A stretch of DNA of 64,000 nt. It comes from Isosphaeraceae bacterium. GTDB taxonomy: Bacteria > Planctomycetota > Planctomycetia > Isosphaerales > Isosphaeraceae. Where the stretch lies: NCBI GenBank assembly GCA_021324445.1, contig JAJPJC010000322.1:32612-96611 (forward strand), written 5' to 3'. Position numbers and translations under genes: made by a program. The stretch's first letter is position 1; the number at the start of each line of letters is the position of its first letter. The notes under the pieces were generated by a model, which did not search any database, was not told the DNA's origin, and saw only the letters and a program-made list of their open reading frames with translations. Below, piece by piece: positions 23,313 to 32,298 of the stretch.

Positions 23313-26117
23313 ATGAGCACACCAGACCTCCCCAAGCAATATGATCCCCAGGACGCCCAGCGCCGCGGGTATGCGCTGTGGCTGGAGCAGGGCTATTTCC
23401 ACGCCGATCCGGCCAGCGGCAAGCCGCCGTACTGCATCGTGATCCCGCCGCCGAACGTCACCGGCGCCCTGCACCTGGGCCACGCGCTGAACAACACCCT
23501 GCAAGACGTCCTGATCCGATGGCGGCGGATGCAGGGTTACGACGCCCTCTGGATGCCCGGCACCGACCACGCCGGCATCGCCACCCAGGCCGTCGTCGAG
23601 AAGCGGCTGCTCGAGGAGGAGAAGAAGACCCGGCACGACCTGGGCCGCGCGGCGCTGGTCGAGCGGATCTGGGCCTGGAAGGACGAATACGAGGCCCGCA
23701 TCCTCAGCCAGCTCCGGCTCATGGGCTGCTCGTGCGACTGGGATCGGACGCGGTTCACCCTCGACGAGGTCTGCTCGCGCGCCGTCCGGCGCACGTTCTT
23801 CAACCTGTTCCGAGCGGGGAAGATCTTCCGGGGCAAGCGGCTGGTCAACTGGGACACCCAGCTCCGCACCGCCGTGGCCGACGATGAGATTTATTATGAA
23901 GAGGTCCCGGGCCATCTCTGGACGATCCAGTATCCCATCGCCGACTCGGCAAGTCGGGAGGTCCTGCACATCGCCACGACCCGGCCCGAGACCATGCTGG
24001 GCGACACGGCGGTCGCCGTCCATCCCGACGACCCGCGCTACCGCCATCTCATCGGCAAGCTCGTCGACCTGCCCTTGACCGGTCGTCGCATCCCGATCAT
24101 CGCCGATGGCGTCCTCGTGGATCCGTCCTTCGGCACCGGGGTGGTCAAGGTCACCCCCGGCCACGATCCCAACGACTACCAGGCAGGGCTGCGCAACCGC
24201 CTGCCGATGATCAACCTGCTCAACCCCGACGGGACCTACAACGAGAACGCCGGCAAGTACGCCGGACTCGACCGGCTGGTGGTCCGCAAGCGCGTCGTCG
24301 AGGACCTCAAGGCACTCGGCCTGCTGGAACGGGTCGATTCGTACCTGGTTCGCCTCAACCACTCGGACCGGAGCAAGACGCCGATCGAGCCATACCTGTC
24401 GGATCAGTGGTTTGTCCGCATGGGGGACGACCCGGACGGAACCCCCGGCTTCGCCCAGCAGGCGATGGATGCGGTCACTTCGGGCCGGGTCCGGATCCAT
24501 CCGGAGCGTTATGCCAAGAGCTATCTCGACTGGCTGGGCGAGAAGCGGGACTGGTGCATCAGCCGGCAGCTCTGGTGGGGGCACCGGATCCCGATCTGGT
24601 ATTGCGAGACGTGCACTGAAGCCGATCTCCAGCGCGGGTTTGCCGGCCGCGACGACGTCGCCTGGCGGCCGGGCGAGTCGGGCGGCTGGCTGGTCTGCGC
24701 CGAGGCCGACCTGGCCGGCGACGAGCTGGGGGCGACCCATCCGCTCACCCAGGACCCCGACGTCCTCGATACCTGGTTCAGCTCGGCCTTGTGGCCGCAC
24801 TCGACCCTGGGCTGGCCGGAGGAGACTCCCGAGCTGAAGCGGTATTACCCGACCAGCGTCTTGTCGACGGCCCGCGACATCATCACGCTCTGGGTGGCGC
24901 GGATGGTGATCTTCGGCCTGTTCAATCGCCGGGATGTTCCCTTCCGCGACGTCTACATCCACCCGGTCATCCAGGATGGCCAGGGGAAGCGGATGTCGAA
25001 ATCGGCGGGCAACGGCGTCGACCCGGCTGATATCATCGAGATGTACGGCGCCGACGCGTTGCGCTACACCCTGTCCGCCGGCGCGACCGAGACCCAGGAC
25101 CTGCGGATGCCGGTCGAGGCGGTGAAGTTCTCCGACGGCCGGACCGTGAACACCTCCGAGCGGTTCGAGCAGGGGCGGAACTTCGCCAACAAGTTCTGGA
25201 ATGCGGCCCGGTTCGCGTTGATGAACCTGGAGGGTTACAAGCCGGCGGCGACCGATCGAGCCGCGCTGCCGGTCGAGGATCGCTGGATCCTCGACGACCT
25301 GGACCGGACGATTGCCGGCGTGACCTCCGAGCTGGAGCAATTCCAGTTCGCCGAGGCGTCGCGGCGGTTGCGGGACTTCATCTGGGGCGAGTTCTGCGAC
25401 TGGTACGTCGAATTCATCAAGGGCCGGCTCCGCGACCCGGCGGCGCGACCGGTCGCCCAGCGAGTGCTGGCGGCGGTGCTGGATGCGCTCTGCCGGCTGC
25501 TCCATCCGATCATGCCCTTCGTGACCGAACAGGTCTGGCAGGGCCTGGCCGGGGTCGCGCCGGTGCGGGGGCTGCCCGAGCCGGCGATCGCGGAGGCAAG
25601 CGTCTGCATCGCCGCCTGGCCGCAACCTCTGGGCTGGTCGGACGAAACGGCTGGGAAGACCGTCGCGCAGTGGTGCGAGGCGATCAAGGCGATTCGCAAC
25701 CTCCGTGCCGAGCGGAACGTCCCGAAGCAGGCCAAGATCGCGCCGATCCTCGTCGCCCAGGGCACGGTCGCCGAGTGGCTCAGGCAGGGCGAGTCGTACC
25801 TCCGCAGCCTCTCGCCGGCCGAGTCGGTGACCGTCGTCGCATCGGTCGAGCGCCCGGCGGAATGCGCGGTCGCCGTCTTGCCCGAGGCCGAGATCATCCT
25901 GCCGCTGGCGGGCTTGATCGACGCGGAGGTGGAGCGGGCCAAGCTGCGCAAGACCCTGGCCGACCTCGAGCGCCAGATCGGGGGCCACCGCAGCAAGCTG
26001 GGCAACGAGGGATTCGTCGCCCGGGCGCCGGCCGCGGTGGTCGAGCAGGCCCGGTCCAAGCTTGCGGAACTCGAGTCGCAGCGCGAGGCCGTCCTCCAGC
26101 TCCTGGAGCGCGGTTGA
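23313..26117 (+). CDS. valS: Valyl-tRNA synthetase
   Basis: A 934-residue class Ia aminoacyl-tRNA synthetase that charges tRNA-Val. The Rossmann fold carries the HIGH-type motif in PPPNVTGALHLGHALNNTLQ, and KRMSKSAGNGVDP gives the KMSKS motif. Between them the CP1 editing domain is recognisable from TTRPETMLGDTAVAVHPDD and GTGVVKVTPGHDPNDY; it hydrolyses mischarged Thr-tRNA-Val. The anticodon-binding helical domain follows, and the last 70 residues form the valine-enzyme coiled-coil arm (DAEVERAKLRKTLADLERQI). The length is usual for bacteria. MSTPDLPKQYDP at 23313 is chosen as the start; the frame is open 21 codons further upstream but overlaps the preceding gene. It converges with the DEAD-box gene. 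Confidence 0.97.
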   Translation: MSTPDLPKQYDPQDAQRRGYALWLEQGYFHADPASGKPPYCIVIPPPNVTGALHLGHALNNTLQDVLIRWRRMQGYDALWMPGTDHAGIATQAVVEKRLLEEEKKTRHDLGRAALVERIWAWKDEYEARILSQLRLMGCSCDWDRTRFTLDEVCSRAVRRTFFNLFRAGKIFRGKRLVNWDTQLRTAVADDEIYYEEVPGHLWTIQYPIADSASREVLHIATTRPETMLGDTAVAVHPDDPRYRHLIGKLVDLPLTGRRIPIIADGVLVDPSFGTGVVKVTPGHDPNDYQAGLRNRLPMINLLNPDGTYNENAGKYAGLDRLVVRKRVVEDLKALGLLERVDSYLVRLNHSDRSKTPIEPYLSDQWFVRMGDDPDGTPGFAQQAMDAVTSGRVRIHPERYAKSYLDWLGEKRDWCISRQLWWGHRIPIWYCETCTEADLQRGFAGRDDVAWRPGESGGWLVCAEADLAGDELGATHPLTQDPDVLDTWFSSALWPHSTLGWPEETPELKRYYPTSVLSTARDIITLWVARMVIFGLFNRRDVPFRDVYIHPVIQDGQGKRMSKSAGNGVDPADIIEMYGADALRYTLSAGATETQDLRMPVEAVKFSDGRTVNTSERFEQGRNFANKFWNAARFALMNLEGYKPAATDRAALPVEDRWILDDLDRTIAGVTSELEQFQFAEASRRLRDFIWGEFCDWYVEFIKGRLRDPAARPVAQRVLAAVLDALCRLLHPIMPFVTEQVWQGLAGVAPVRGLPEPAIAEASVCIAAWPQPLGWSDETAGKTVAQWCEAIKAIRNLRAERNVPKQAKIAPILVAQGTVAEWLRQGESYLRSLSPAESVTVVASVERPAECAVAVLPEAEIILPLAGLIDAEVERAKLRKTLADLERQIGGHRSKLGNEGFVARAPAAVVEQARSKLAELESQREAVLQLLERG

Positions 26118-26189
26118 CCGAGCTGCTGCTCCTTTGTGGCGCTTTGTGGGAGACCGGACGTCGACGCCAGCTCAGGCAGATCCGGTCCC

Positions 26190-27416
26190 TCAGCGCAGCG
26201 CCAGGGCGTGCGAGCGCGTCGCGGCCGTGTTGAACAGCTCTCGGGCCGCCGGCTGCACCTTGGGCCGGGTCATCTCGAATCCCTCGACGCGCAGGGGCTC
26301 GATGATCTTGTTGGTCAGGTTCTCGATGGCCGTCAGCGGCTCCCCCTGGTCGGGGCAGACGAACGAGTAGGCGACGCCGTCCTTGCCCATGCGTCCGGTC
26401 CGGCCAATCCGGTGCACATAGTTCTCCGGGTCGTCGGGGAGATCGTAATTGATCACGTGGCTGATGCCCTCGACATCGATGCCCCGGCCGACGACGTCGG
26501 TCGCCACCAGCACGGTGATCTGGCCGCTGCGGAACCCGCGCATCACCTGGTCCCGGGTCGACTGCGGCAGGTCGCCGTGGATGGCGGCGACCCCGGAGAC
26601 CACCCGGCGCAGCCGCTCGGCCAGCCGGTCGGCGCCCCGCTTGGTCCGGGTGAAGATGATGCACTGCCGCGGCCGCTCGCGCCGCAGCAGGTGAATCAAC
26701 AGCTCCGCCTTCCGATCCGGTTGCACCGTGACGTAAAACTGCTGGATCGTCTCGACCGAGGGTTCGTCCCGCGACAGGTTGACCTCCAGCGGATCGTACA
26801 TGAAGCGTTGGGCCAGCCGCCGCACATCGGCGTTGATCGTCGCCGACAAGAGCAAGGTCTGGCGTGGGCTGGGGAGCTGGCGGAGGATCCGCTCGATGTC
26901 GGGCCGGAACCCGATGTCGAGCATCCGGTCAGCCTCATCCAGGACGACGTGGACGATGTCGCCCAGATAAAGAGTCCGCCGCTGAATGTGGTCGAGCACG
27001 CGGCCGGGCGTGCCGACGACCAGGTCGACGCCGCGGTGCAGGGCCCGGAGCTGGCGCTCGATCGGTTCCCCGCCGAAGACTCCGCAGACGGCGACATCCC
27101 GCCCCGCGGCCAGCTTCTGGAGCTCGCCGACGATCTGCTGAGTCAGCTCGCGTGTCGGGGCCAGGATGATGGCCTGGGGACCCCGCCCTCGGGTCTCCAG
27201 CATCTCGATCAGCGGGATGCCGAACGCGGCCGTCTTGCCGGTCCCCGTCTTGGCCTGGCCAATGACGTCAAGGCCCGCGAGCGCTTCAGGGATGAACGCC
27301 GCTTGGATGGGGGTCGGCGTCAGGTAGCGGGCGTGCGCGAGAGCCCGGAGCATGGTCGGGCTCAGGTCCATGGACTGGAACCCTGTCCTGGGCTCCGCTT
27401 CAACTCGGCGAATCAA
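26190..27416 (-). CDS. DEAD-box RNA helicase
   Basis: An ATP-dependent RNA helicase with all core motifs: Q motif ending PTPIQ, motif I AKTGTGKT, Ia PTRELTQQ, Ib TPGR, II DEAD, III SAT, IV IIFTRTK, V VATDVVGRGIDV and VI HRIGRTGRMG. The C-terminus ends soon after motif VI (residues after KIIEPLRVEGFEM), so it is a minimal RhlE-like protein without the basic tail of DeaD. The start is uncertain. The ATG at 27371 would cut off the Phe of the Q motif (GFQSMDLSP), so I prefer the TTG at 27416, which has GGAGGG 4 nt upstream and gives 408 residues. Likely roles are ribosome assembly or RNA turnover. It is convergent with valS. Confidence 0.93.
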   Translation of the reverse strand: MIRRVEAEPRTGFQSMDLSPTMLRALAHARYLTPTPIQAAFIPEALAGLDVIGQAKTGTGKTAAFGIPLIEMLETRGRGPQAIILAPTRELTQQIVGELQKLAAGRDVAVCGVFGGEPIERQLRALHRGVDLVVGTPGRVLDHIQRRTLYLGDIVHVVLDEADRMLDIGFRPDIERILRQLPSPRQTLLLSATINADVRRLAQRFMYDPLEVNLSRDEPSVETIQQFYVTVQPDRKAELLIHLLRRERPRQCIIFTRTKRGADRLAERLRRVVSGVAAIHGDLPQSTRDQVMRGFRSGQITVLVATDVVGRGIDVEGISHVINYDLPDDPENYVHRIGRTGRMGKDGVAYSFVCPDQGEPLTAIENLTNKIIEPLRVEGFEMTRPKVQPAARELFNTAATRSHALALR

Positions 27417-28005
27417 ACAACCCTCCAAAAACAATCGTCTGAGAATCCTTGGACAACGCGTGTGGGTCAGGTCGCACCGCTCTGGGGGCTGGTGGTCGTT
27501 CCACCCTGCAACCGGCAGGGGCCAGCAGCACTGCGGGAGAATCCTGCCGGGCAGGATTCGATCCTCCGTACCGCGATCGGCAGACCAGGCTCCGGCGACG
27601 CAACTTTGGAGCCGCCAGTCGGCTGGCGGCGACCCCTCCTGCCTTGGGAGCAACACCTTGACTGCTCTCATCCTATCCGTTTAACCCAAGTTCGTCAAAG
27701 GCAATGCGCCCGCGCACCGGCCGAGGGCCGCGCCTGGCGGCGCGGCGGGAGCGACACGGGCTCAAATCGGCCGCGCCGCCGGGGGCGAAAATGGCTGGGC
27801 GAACGCTTGCTCCGGGGTGGGCCGGCGCGCTAGTGTCTAGGGAGGGGGATTTCCTTCGGTTTCGGCGCGGAGGGCTCGCCGGGCGACGTGGCAACAGCTC
27901 GACCGTGGGGTCGTTGCTCCGCCCCGGCGGGAGGGGCGAAATCGGGGTCGATGCCCCCTGTGCACGGACCCGTTCTCTGGTCACTACGGAAGAGGAGCCA
28001 AGGCC
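27417..28005. other. 589 bp divergent intergenic region
   Basis: This separates the minus-strand helicase from the plus-strand 68-aa gene and must hold both promoters. The helicase frame stays open to 27671 but lacks family content there. I see no RNA gene, repeat or further coding region. Confidence 0.5.
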
Positions 28006-28212
28006 GTGGCCGATCAACCAGCCGCCGCTGATTTGCAGCAGAAGTACCGGCAGTTTCTCGACTTATTGCCCCTGACCATCACGCTGGCCGGACTCCCCCC
28101 CAGCGAGGGCCGGCTCTTCAGCGAGGAGCAGATGGAAGCGCGCGGGATCACCATCCGCGCCGCCTATCGCGTGGCCCGGACGGTCGCGAAAGAATGCCTG
28201 GGCGGATCGTAA
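28006..28212 (+). CDS. Small planctomycete protein, 68 aa
   Basis: A 68-residue soluble protein starting with GTG at 28006, with AGAGGAG about 11 nt upstream. It reads ADLQQKYRQFLDLLPLTITL, AGLPPSEGRLFSEEQMEARG, then TIRAAYRVARTVAKECL. I recall near-identical short proteins from many planctomycete genomes, always hypothetical, and the good conservation of the LLPLT..AGLP..EGR..and.AAY.ARxxAxEC pattern argues for a real function. No membrane segment, signal or metal motif is evident apart from one cysteine. It stands upstream of another short gene on the same strand. Confidence 0.7.
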   Translation: MADQPAAADLQQKYRQFLDLLPLTITLAGLPPSEGRLFSEEQMEARGITIRAAYRVARTVAKECLGGS

Positions 28213-28400
28213 GACCGTTGCCGATCGGGTGCGCCGCGGCGGGGGGATTCTCATCAGCCGTGCTGTTCGAGGGCCGGGGAGAAACCGATAAGACAATCGC
28301 GAGGCGAGCGGCCGGAGGGAATTCGCCGCCGAGTTATACGCCGGCCCGCTCGCCTCGCCAGTCGATTCCGGCACCCCCCACGAGAAAGGCCCACGACGCG

Positions 28401-28787
28401 ATGACGCTGATGCAGCAATCCAGCCCTCGGCCCCGCCGACTCCGTGCCGCTTTGATCGGCCTTGGCCTGGACAACGCCGACGACCAGAACCGCCTGACCC
28501 GCGGCGACCAGAGCTTGATCTTCGGCGGATCGGCCGAGACCCACGCCCAGATGCGCGAGACGGCCCTGCGGATGGAGCAGGAGCTCACGCGGCGGGGACG
28601 GCGGCTCGGCGACCTGAACCCGGCCGAGCTCGCCGAGCTTGCGGCGACGATCGACTCGCCCGAGCTGCGCGCGATCGCCCTGCGGCTCCAGGCGGGACTG
28701 GAGCGGCAGGGACGCACCTTCGACGAGATGACCGCCGAGGAGTTGACGGCGATGTCGGTGCCGCCCGAGCCTGAGACGGCGCCCTGA
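28401..28787 (+). CDS. Uncharacterised 128-aa helical protein
   Basis: A 128-residue charged protein predicted helical throughout: RRLRAALIGLGLDNADDQNR, LTRGDQSLIFGGSAETHAQM, then RETALRMEQELTRRGRRLGD and two similar blocks, LNPAELAELAATI and MTAEELTAMSVPP. The first part (GLGLDN.DDQNRLTRGD..L.FGGS.ETH..MRET) looks conserved in style. The ATG at 28401 has GAAAGG about 11 nt upstream; the frame is open further 5' without protein-like content. No known domain. It sits 188 bp after the 68-aa gene and converges with the GGQ protein gene. Confidence 0.6.
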   Translation: MTLMQQSSPRPRRLRAALIGLGLDNADDQNRLTRGDQSLIFGGSAETHAQMRETALRMEQELTRRGRRLGDLNPAELAELAATIDSPELRAIALRLQAGLERQGRTFDEMTAEELTAMSVPPEPETAP

Positions 28788-28849
28788 TTCGAGACCCGCA
28801 TGCAGGACCCGGCAGACGCGGCGGCAGCTCCCTTCTCCGGTCCCTTCGC

Positions 28850-29389
28850 TTAATGAAGGGGGTGCCGCCCGGCCTGCCGGCGGCTCACGTTGACCTGGGC
28901 CAAGCCGCGGGGCTCCTCGCGCAGGAGCTTGATCAACTGCGACGGCGAGCAGCCCAGCGCCTCGGCCGCGCCGCGAGGATCCTCGCCCATGGCGTGGAGC
29001 ACGTCCAGCGCCTCGGCCAGGATCGCGGGGAAATCGTCGTGCGCGGGGTTGACGGCGATCCGTCCGCCGCGGCACCGCGACCGCCAGAGCTCACTGGGGC
29101 GAAACCGGTCGTCACCCCCCGGTCCCATCGGCCGGCGGACGGTCAGGGCCAGCTCGATCCGGAGCCGATGCAGCGCCGCGCGGCGATTCTCGCCCTGGGT
29201 CCGCCGCTCCGACGCCTCGGCGCGAATCCCCGTCGGCCGGTGGGTCAGGACGACGGCCGTCTCGACCTTGTTGCGGTTCTGGCCCCCGGGACCCGACCGC
29301 CGCGTCGCGTGGAATGCGCACTCCGCGGCTAGCGCATCGGGATCCAGCGCGGCGGGATGACAGGATGGATCTGCGGTCACGTGAGTCAT
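28850..29389 (-). CDS. Release-factor-like protein with GGQ domain
   Basis: A 179-residue protein with the class I release factor catalytic (RF-1) domain. GPGGQNRNKVETAVVLTHRP contains the GGQ loop that enters the ribosomal peptidyl-transferase centre and triggers ester hydrolysis; the SGPGGQ context with the following N and ETAV is typical. The codon-recognition domains of RF1/RF2 are absent, so it should act without codon specificity, like ArfB/YaeJ or the peptide chain release factor-like group, in rescue of stalled ribosomes. The C-terminal 70 residues contain a small helical region (AAEALGCSPSQLIKLLREEP) and a basic tail (VNVSRRQAGRHPLH) that could sit in the mRNA channel. It is the last gene of a minus-strand run, 17 bp after the retropepsin-like gene. 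Confidence 0.87.
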   Translation of the reverse strand: MTHVTADPSCHPAALDPDALAAECAFHATRRSGPGGQNRNKVETAVVLTHRPTGIRAEASERRTQGENRRAALHRLRIELALTVRRPMGPGGDDRFRPSELWRSRCRGGRIAVNPAHDDFPAILAEALDVLHAMGEDPRGAAEALGCSPSQLIKLLREEPRGLAQVNVSRRQAGRHPLH

Positions 29390-29406
29390 GTCGATCGGGC
29401 ACCGGT

Positions 29407-29907
29407 TCAAGGCGTCCACAGGGAGAACGTGCGGCTCGCGAAGTCGACCTCCAGCTTGAGGCCGGCACGGATCAGGGGCCGCATGCCGATGAGTGCCCGA
29501 TGGAGTTCCGGATCGGGGGTCACGACGCGCTTGTCGTTGAAGACTATGCCCCCTACCAGCCGCAGGAGGAAAGGCGCTTGGTGTGCGATGGTGCTCAAGA
29601 GCCAGAGGTTGGCGAGACGAACAGGTGCCTGGGTTTTCGCGCCAGTCGCCGACCACCGCAGCGACACGGGAAGATCGCGGTCAGTATCCGGGTCAAGGCC
29701 GGCATCTTCGAGGTGGTGTCGCCAAGCGAGAGCCTCGCCGGTGAAACCGATATCAAGGACCCAATCCTGCGCTCGCGCTGTGGGCAATGGCGGGCCATGG
29801 GGTGGGGACGGAAGGGCAGGAAGGCGGACAGACCAATGCTCCGCCGCGGGAGTGCACGACTTGTCGACCCAGCAGTGGAGCGGGAGACGATCCACCAGAA
29901 GCGGCAT
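29407..29907 (-). CDS. Retropepsin-like (clan AA) protein
   Basis: A 166-residue protein with two features of clan AA aspartic proteases. WVLDIGFTGEALAW resembles the DTGFTGE active-site loop, with Ile in place of the usual Thr/Ser (DIG rather than DTG). The end ALIGMRPLIRAGLKLEVDFA, then SRTFSL, resembles the common LIGxDLLxGxxLxIDF ending. Between them lie DLPVSLRWSATGAK and FLLRLVGGIVFND. It may be a protease or a degenerate binding protein, since the second catalytic half comes from dimerisation in this group. It starts 4 bp after the stop of the duplicated DUF5678-like gene, so they are one operon. I have seen this pairing in other planctomycetes and in cyanobacteria, with no known function. 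Confidence 0.6.
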   Translation of the reverse strand: MPLLVDRLPLHCWVDKSCTPAAEHWSVRLPALPSPPHGPPLPTARAQDWVLDIGFTGEALAWRHHLEDAGLDPDTDRDLPVSLRWSATGAKTQAPVRLANLWLLSTIAHQAPFLLRLVGGIVFNDKRVVTPDPELHRALIGMRPLIRAGLKLEVDFASRTFSLWTP

Positions 29908-29911
29908 CGGA

Positions 29912-30529
29912 TCACCCCCCGCTGCGGAAGAGATCCCCGATCGCCCCAGGACCGAAGAGGATATCCCCCATTGGCGGCTCGATGCAACGCACGAGGAGGT
30001 CGCTGACTTTCAGCCCTCGCTCGAGGCAATCGTGGTACACTTGCTCCTTGGTCGCCGCGAAGCCGACACGCTCCGCGCCGTGATAGGCGACCCACTGGCC
30101 ACGCCGTTCCTCAAGGAGCTGCGGGAGCTCGCGGAGGTAAACCTCTTTGGCCTCCCAAAGCAGGGGCGAGACGAATGCCTCGGGCGGGTTGAGGGTTGGC
30201 CCGAAGAAGATATCCCCGATCGCTCCCGGGCCGAAGATGATGTCCCCCGTCGACGGTTCGATGCACTCCACGAGGGTCTCATCAAGGTCGAATCCGCGAT
30301 CCCGACAGACCTGGTACATCTCTTGTTTCGTTGGCGCGAAACCGACCCGCTCCGCGCCGTGATAGGCGACCCACTGGCCCGACCGCTCCTGCAAGAGCTG
30401 CGGGAGCTCGCGCTCGTAGACCTCGTGCGCCTCCCGGATCAGAGGTGAGACGAACGCATACGGCGATTGGTCTGGAGATGGCTGCGCGCCGACCCCAGTC
30501 GGGGAATCATTCGATCGATACTCCATCAT
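29912..30529 (-). CDS. DUF5678-like protein with internal duplication
   Basis: A 205-residue soluble protein built from two copies of an about 87-residue unit (residues 23-109 and 115-201). Each has AFVSPL, then EVYxRELPQLLxER, GQWVAYHGAERVGFA, TKxxxY, and a final CIEP..GDIxFGPGAIGD. The GxxVAxHGxxxVGxxxTKxExY pattern resembles DUF5678-type proteins. The copies are also similar as DNA (compare 30036-30160 with 30320-30450), so the duplication is recent or kept uniform. Two adjacent ATGs (30529, 30526) follow a GGGAGGG site. It precedes the retropepsin-like gene by 4 bp. No enzyme motif is visible; a binding or antitoxin-like role is conceivable. Confidence 0.65.
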   Translation of the reverse strand: MMEYRSNDSPTGVGAQPSPDQSPYAFVSPLIREAHEVYERELPQLLQERSGQWVAYHGAERVGFAPTKQEMYQVCRDRGFDLDETLVECIEPSTGDIIFGPGAIGDIFFGPTLNPPEAFVSPLLWEAKEVYLRELPQLLEERRGQWVAYHGAERVGFAATKEQVYHDCLERGLKVSDLLVRCIEPPMGDILFGPGAIGDLFRSGG

Positions 30530-30627
30530 TGGTCCCTCCCGAGCCCCGCGGGCGGATCCGACGTCTCCCGGACTCTCGCGTCACTGTCATTGTAGCGGAT
30601 TCCCGGCCGGCGCGAGAGCGTCTCGTC

Positions 30628-31995
30628 TCACTCGCCCTCCGGGATCTCCGGGGGCAGCCGCTTGAGGTAGGGGCCGACCAGCGCCTCGGGCTCCGGCGGC
30701 TCGGCCCCGTGGTCGCGGCGGTAGAGCTCGCTTGCCAGGCGGATCACCAGCTCCCGGTGGCCCACGTGCTCCTGGATTCGGAGTCTGCGCCACATGAAGA
30801 GCCGGAGGATCTCCTGGGCGTAGTCGGCGGTATCCAGCCAGCGGCCCAGGGCCTCCGGCGACAAGGCGCGGGCCTTGGCCGGCGCCGAGGGTCCGAACGC
30901 GTAGAGTTCCCACGGAGCCGCGTCGATGTCGGGACTCGGCCGCTGGTTCGGAGGCAGGTCGTAAAAGGCCAGCCAGTTGGCCGTCACCAGCCGGATCACC
31001 CGCCGGCTCCGCTCGGGCTCGCGGCGCCAGGTTGACCACGCCGCGGCGATCGGCCGGATCTGCTCCGGGGCCAGAATGATCCCAAGAGACCGGACCATTC
31101 GCCTCGATCCCAGGGATCGCAACCACGCGGGAGGTATCAGATGGCGCCCGTTCCGGCCGGCGAGGAACCCTTCCGCGTTCAGGTATTCGGCCTTGAGCGT
31201 GTAGGAATCCGAGGGAGCCAACGCCTCACACGCGAGCACATCCTCGAGGGCCCGGTGGAGCAGCGCGGGGCTCGTTCGCGCATCCTCGATCCAGGGGATC
31301 ATCTGACCCCGCAGTTCCGTATGCCAGCGCTGGGCTGCCATCCGCCGGGCGACCGTCGCGTGCCGGCGGAGGTGGTGAAGGGCGCGCAGGACCGCGCGAT
31401 ACCATTCCCAGGCGCCGGCCATGTCACCGTGCTCTTCCCGCCGCGACGCCTCGAGCAGGGCCATTTCCTGGAACAAGGCGAGAGACACACGCATGTTCAA
31501 ATGCTGGCCAGGAGCGGGCGCGGCGGTCCGCACGAAGTACGAGTCAGAAAGGGATGCGCTGGGCGGTTCGAGCGCGTCGGGCCGCTCGGCGGCTTGGCGG
31601 AACAGCGCCAACGCCTCACGATTCTCCTCGACCCACCGCCGGACCTCCGGGGCCGCCTTAGACCAGCCGGCGCGAACGTTGACACGTCTGTCCTGGGACT
31701 GATCCGATTGCTCCAAGGGCTTGAACCGGGCCGCCGCTTGATGGTAGAGCACGAACGCATTCCGATCATCGGGGATCGTGAGCGAGCGGAACTCCTGGAC
31801 ATCGAACGGTTCGCCGATGTCCGGCAGGCCGACCAGTTGGATGGCCCACCACAATGGAGGACCGGCGATCATCCCCAGCAGCACCGCGACCCCACCCCAG
31901 ATCCGCCGCCGGCTCTTGCCGAACCAGTGGAACGGCGCCGTGATCAACCACGAGAGTGTCGGAAAATTGCGGCGCAGCGTTGCCGTGCCCTTCAT
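30628..31995 (-). CDS. Membrane-anchored uncharacterised protein, 455 aa
   Basis: A 455-residue protein with a single N-terminal membrane helix (about residues 34-56, GGVAVLLGMIAGPPLWWAI) and a long, presumably periplasmic, mostly helical domain. Repeated patterns such as DRNAFVLYHQAAARFKPL, WVEENREALALFRQAAERP and MALLEASRREEHGDMAGAWE resemble helical hairpins. I recognise it as the style of a large planctomycete family often annotated hypothetical, but know no function. The ATG at 31995 has AAGGTGA 5 nt upstream. It lies 98 bp before the DUF5678-like gene on the same strand and is divergent from the flippase operon, with a palindromic repeat in the gap. Confidence 0.75.
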   Translation of the reverse strand: MKGTATLRRNFPTLSWLITAPFHWFGKSRRRIWGGVAVLLGMIAGPPLWWAIQLVGLPDIGEPFDVQEFRSLTIPDDRNAFVLYHQAAARFKPLEQSDQSQDRRVNVRAGWSKAAPEVRRWVEENREALALFRQAAERPDALEPPSASLSDSYFVRTAAPAPGQHLNMRVSLALFQEMALLEASRREEHGDMAGAWEWYRAVLRALHHLRRHATVARRMAAQRWHTELRGQMIPWIEDARTSPALLHRALEDVLACEALAPSDSYTLKAEYLNAEGFLAGRNGRHLIPPAWLRSLGSRRMVRSLGIILAPEQIRPIAAAWSTWRREPERSRRVIRLVTANWLAFYDLPPNQRPSPDIDAAPWELYAFGPSAPAKARALSPEALGRWLDTADYAQEILRLFMWRRLRIQEHVGHRELVIRLASELYRRDHGAEPPEPEALVGPYLKRLPPEIPEGE

Positions 31996-32011
31996 CGAAT
32001 CACCTTCTGAT

Positions 32012-32065
32012 GTAGGTCAGGCTTCAGCCTGACACGCGAAAACGTCAGGCTGAAGCCTGACCTAC
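32012..32065. repeat. REP-like palindromic repeat, copy 3 (perfect)
   Basis: Perfect 22-nt inverted arms, GTAGGTCAGGCTTCAGCCTGAC (given here in two parts: GTAGGTCAGGC and TTCAGCCTGAC), at 32012-32033 and 32044-32065 around a 10-nt spacer. It lies 16 bp upstream of the 455-aa gene in the gap before the divergent flippase operon. Confidence 0.9.
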
Positions 32066-32298
32066 GTTCATCTGAAGTCCGATCCACGGTTCGCCTCAGC
32101 CTAACATCGGCTCCCGGCCCGATCAATGACATTTGTCGAAGAGGCATCGGTGGGAGTCCGAGGCGCTCGTTGGTCGCGGGGCTGCGCTCTTGCCGACCCC
32201 CTGGGGCGCCGTTACCTTGGGTCCGGGTTGGGAGCCAGCGGGGTGCCGGTGAGCGTTTCCGCCGCGGTGGCCGCGCGATCGACCTGGAGGTGCGCCGC

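Noticed and set aside
23307..25988. A long minus-strand frame of 893 codons opposite valS
   Set aside because: Antisense shadow; valS on the plus strand has all its motifs.
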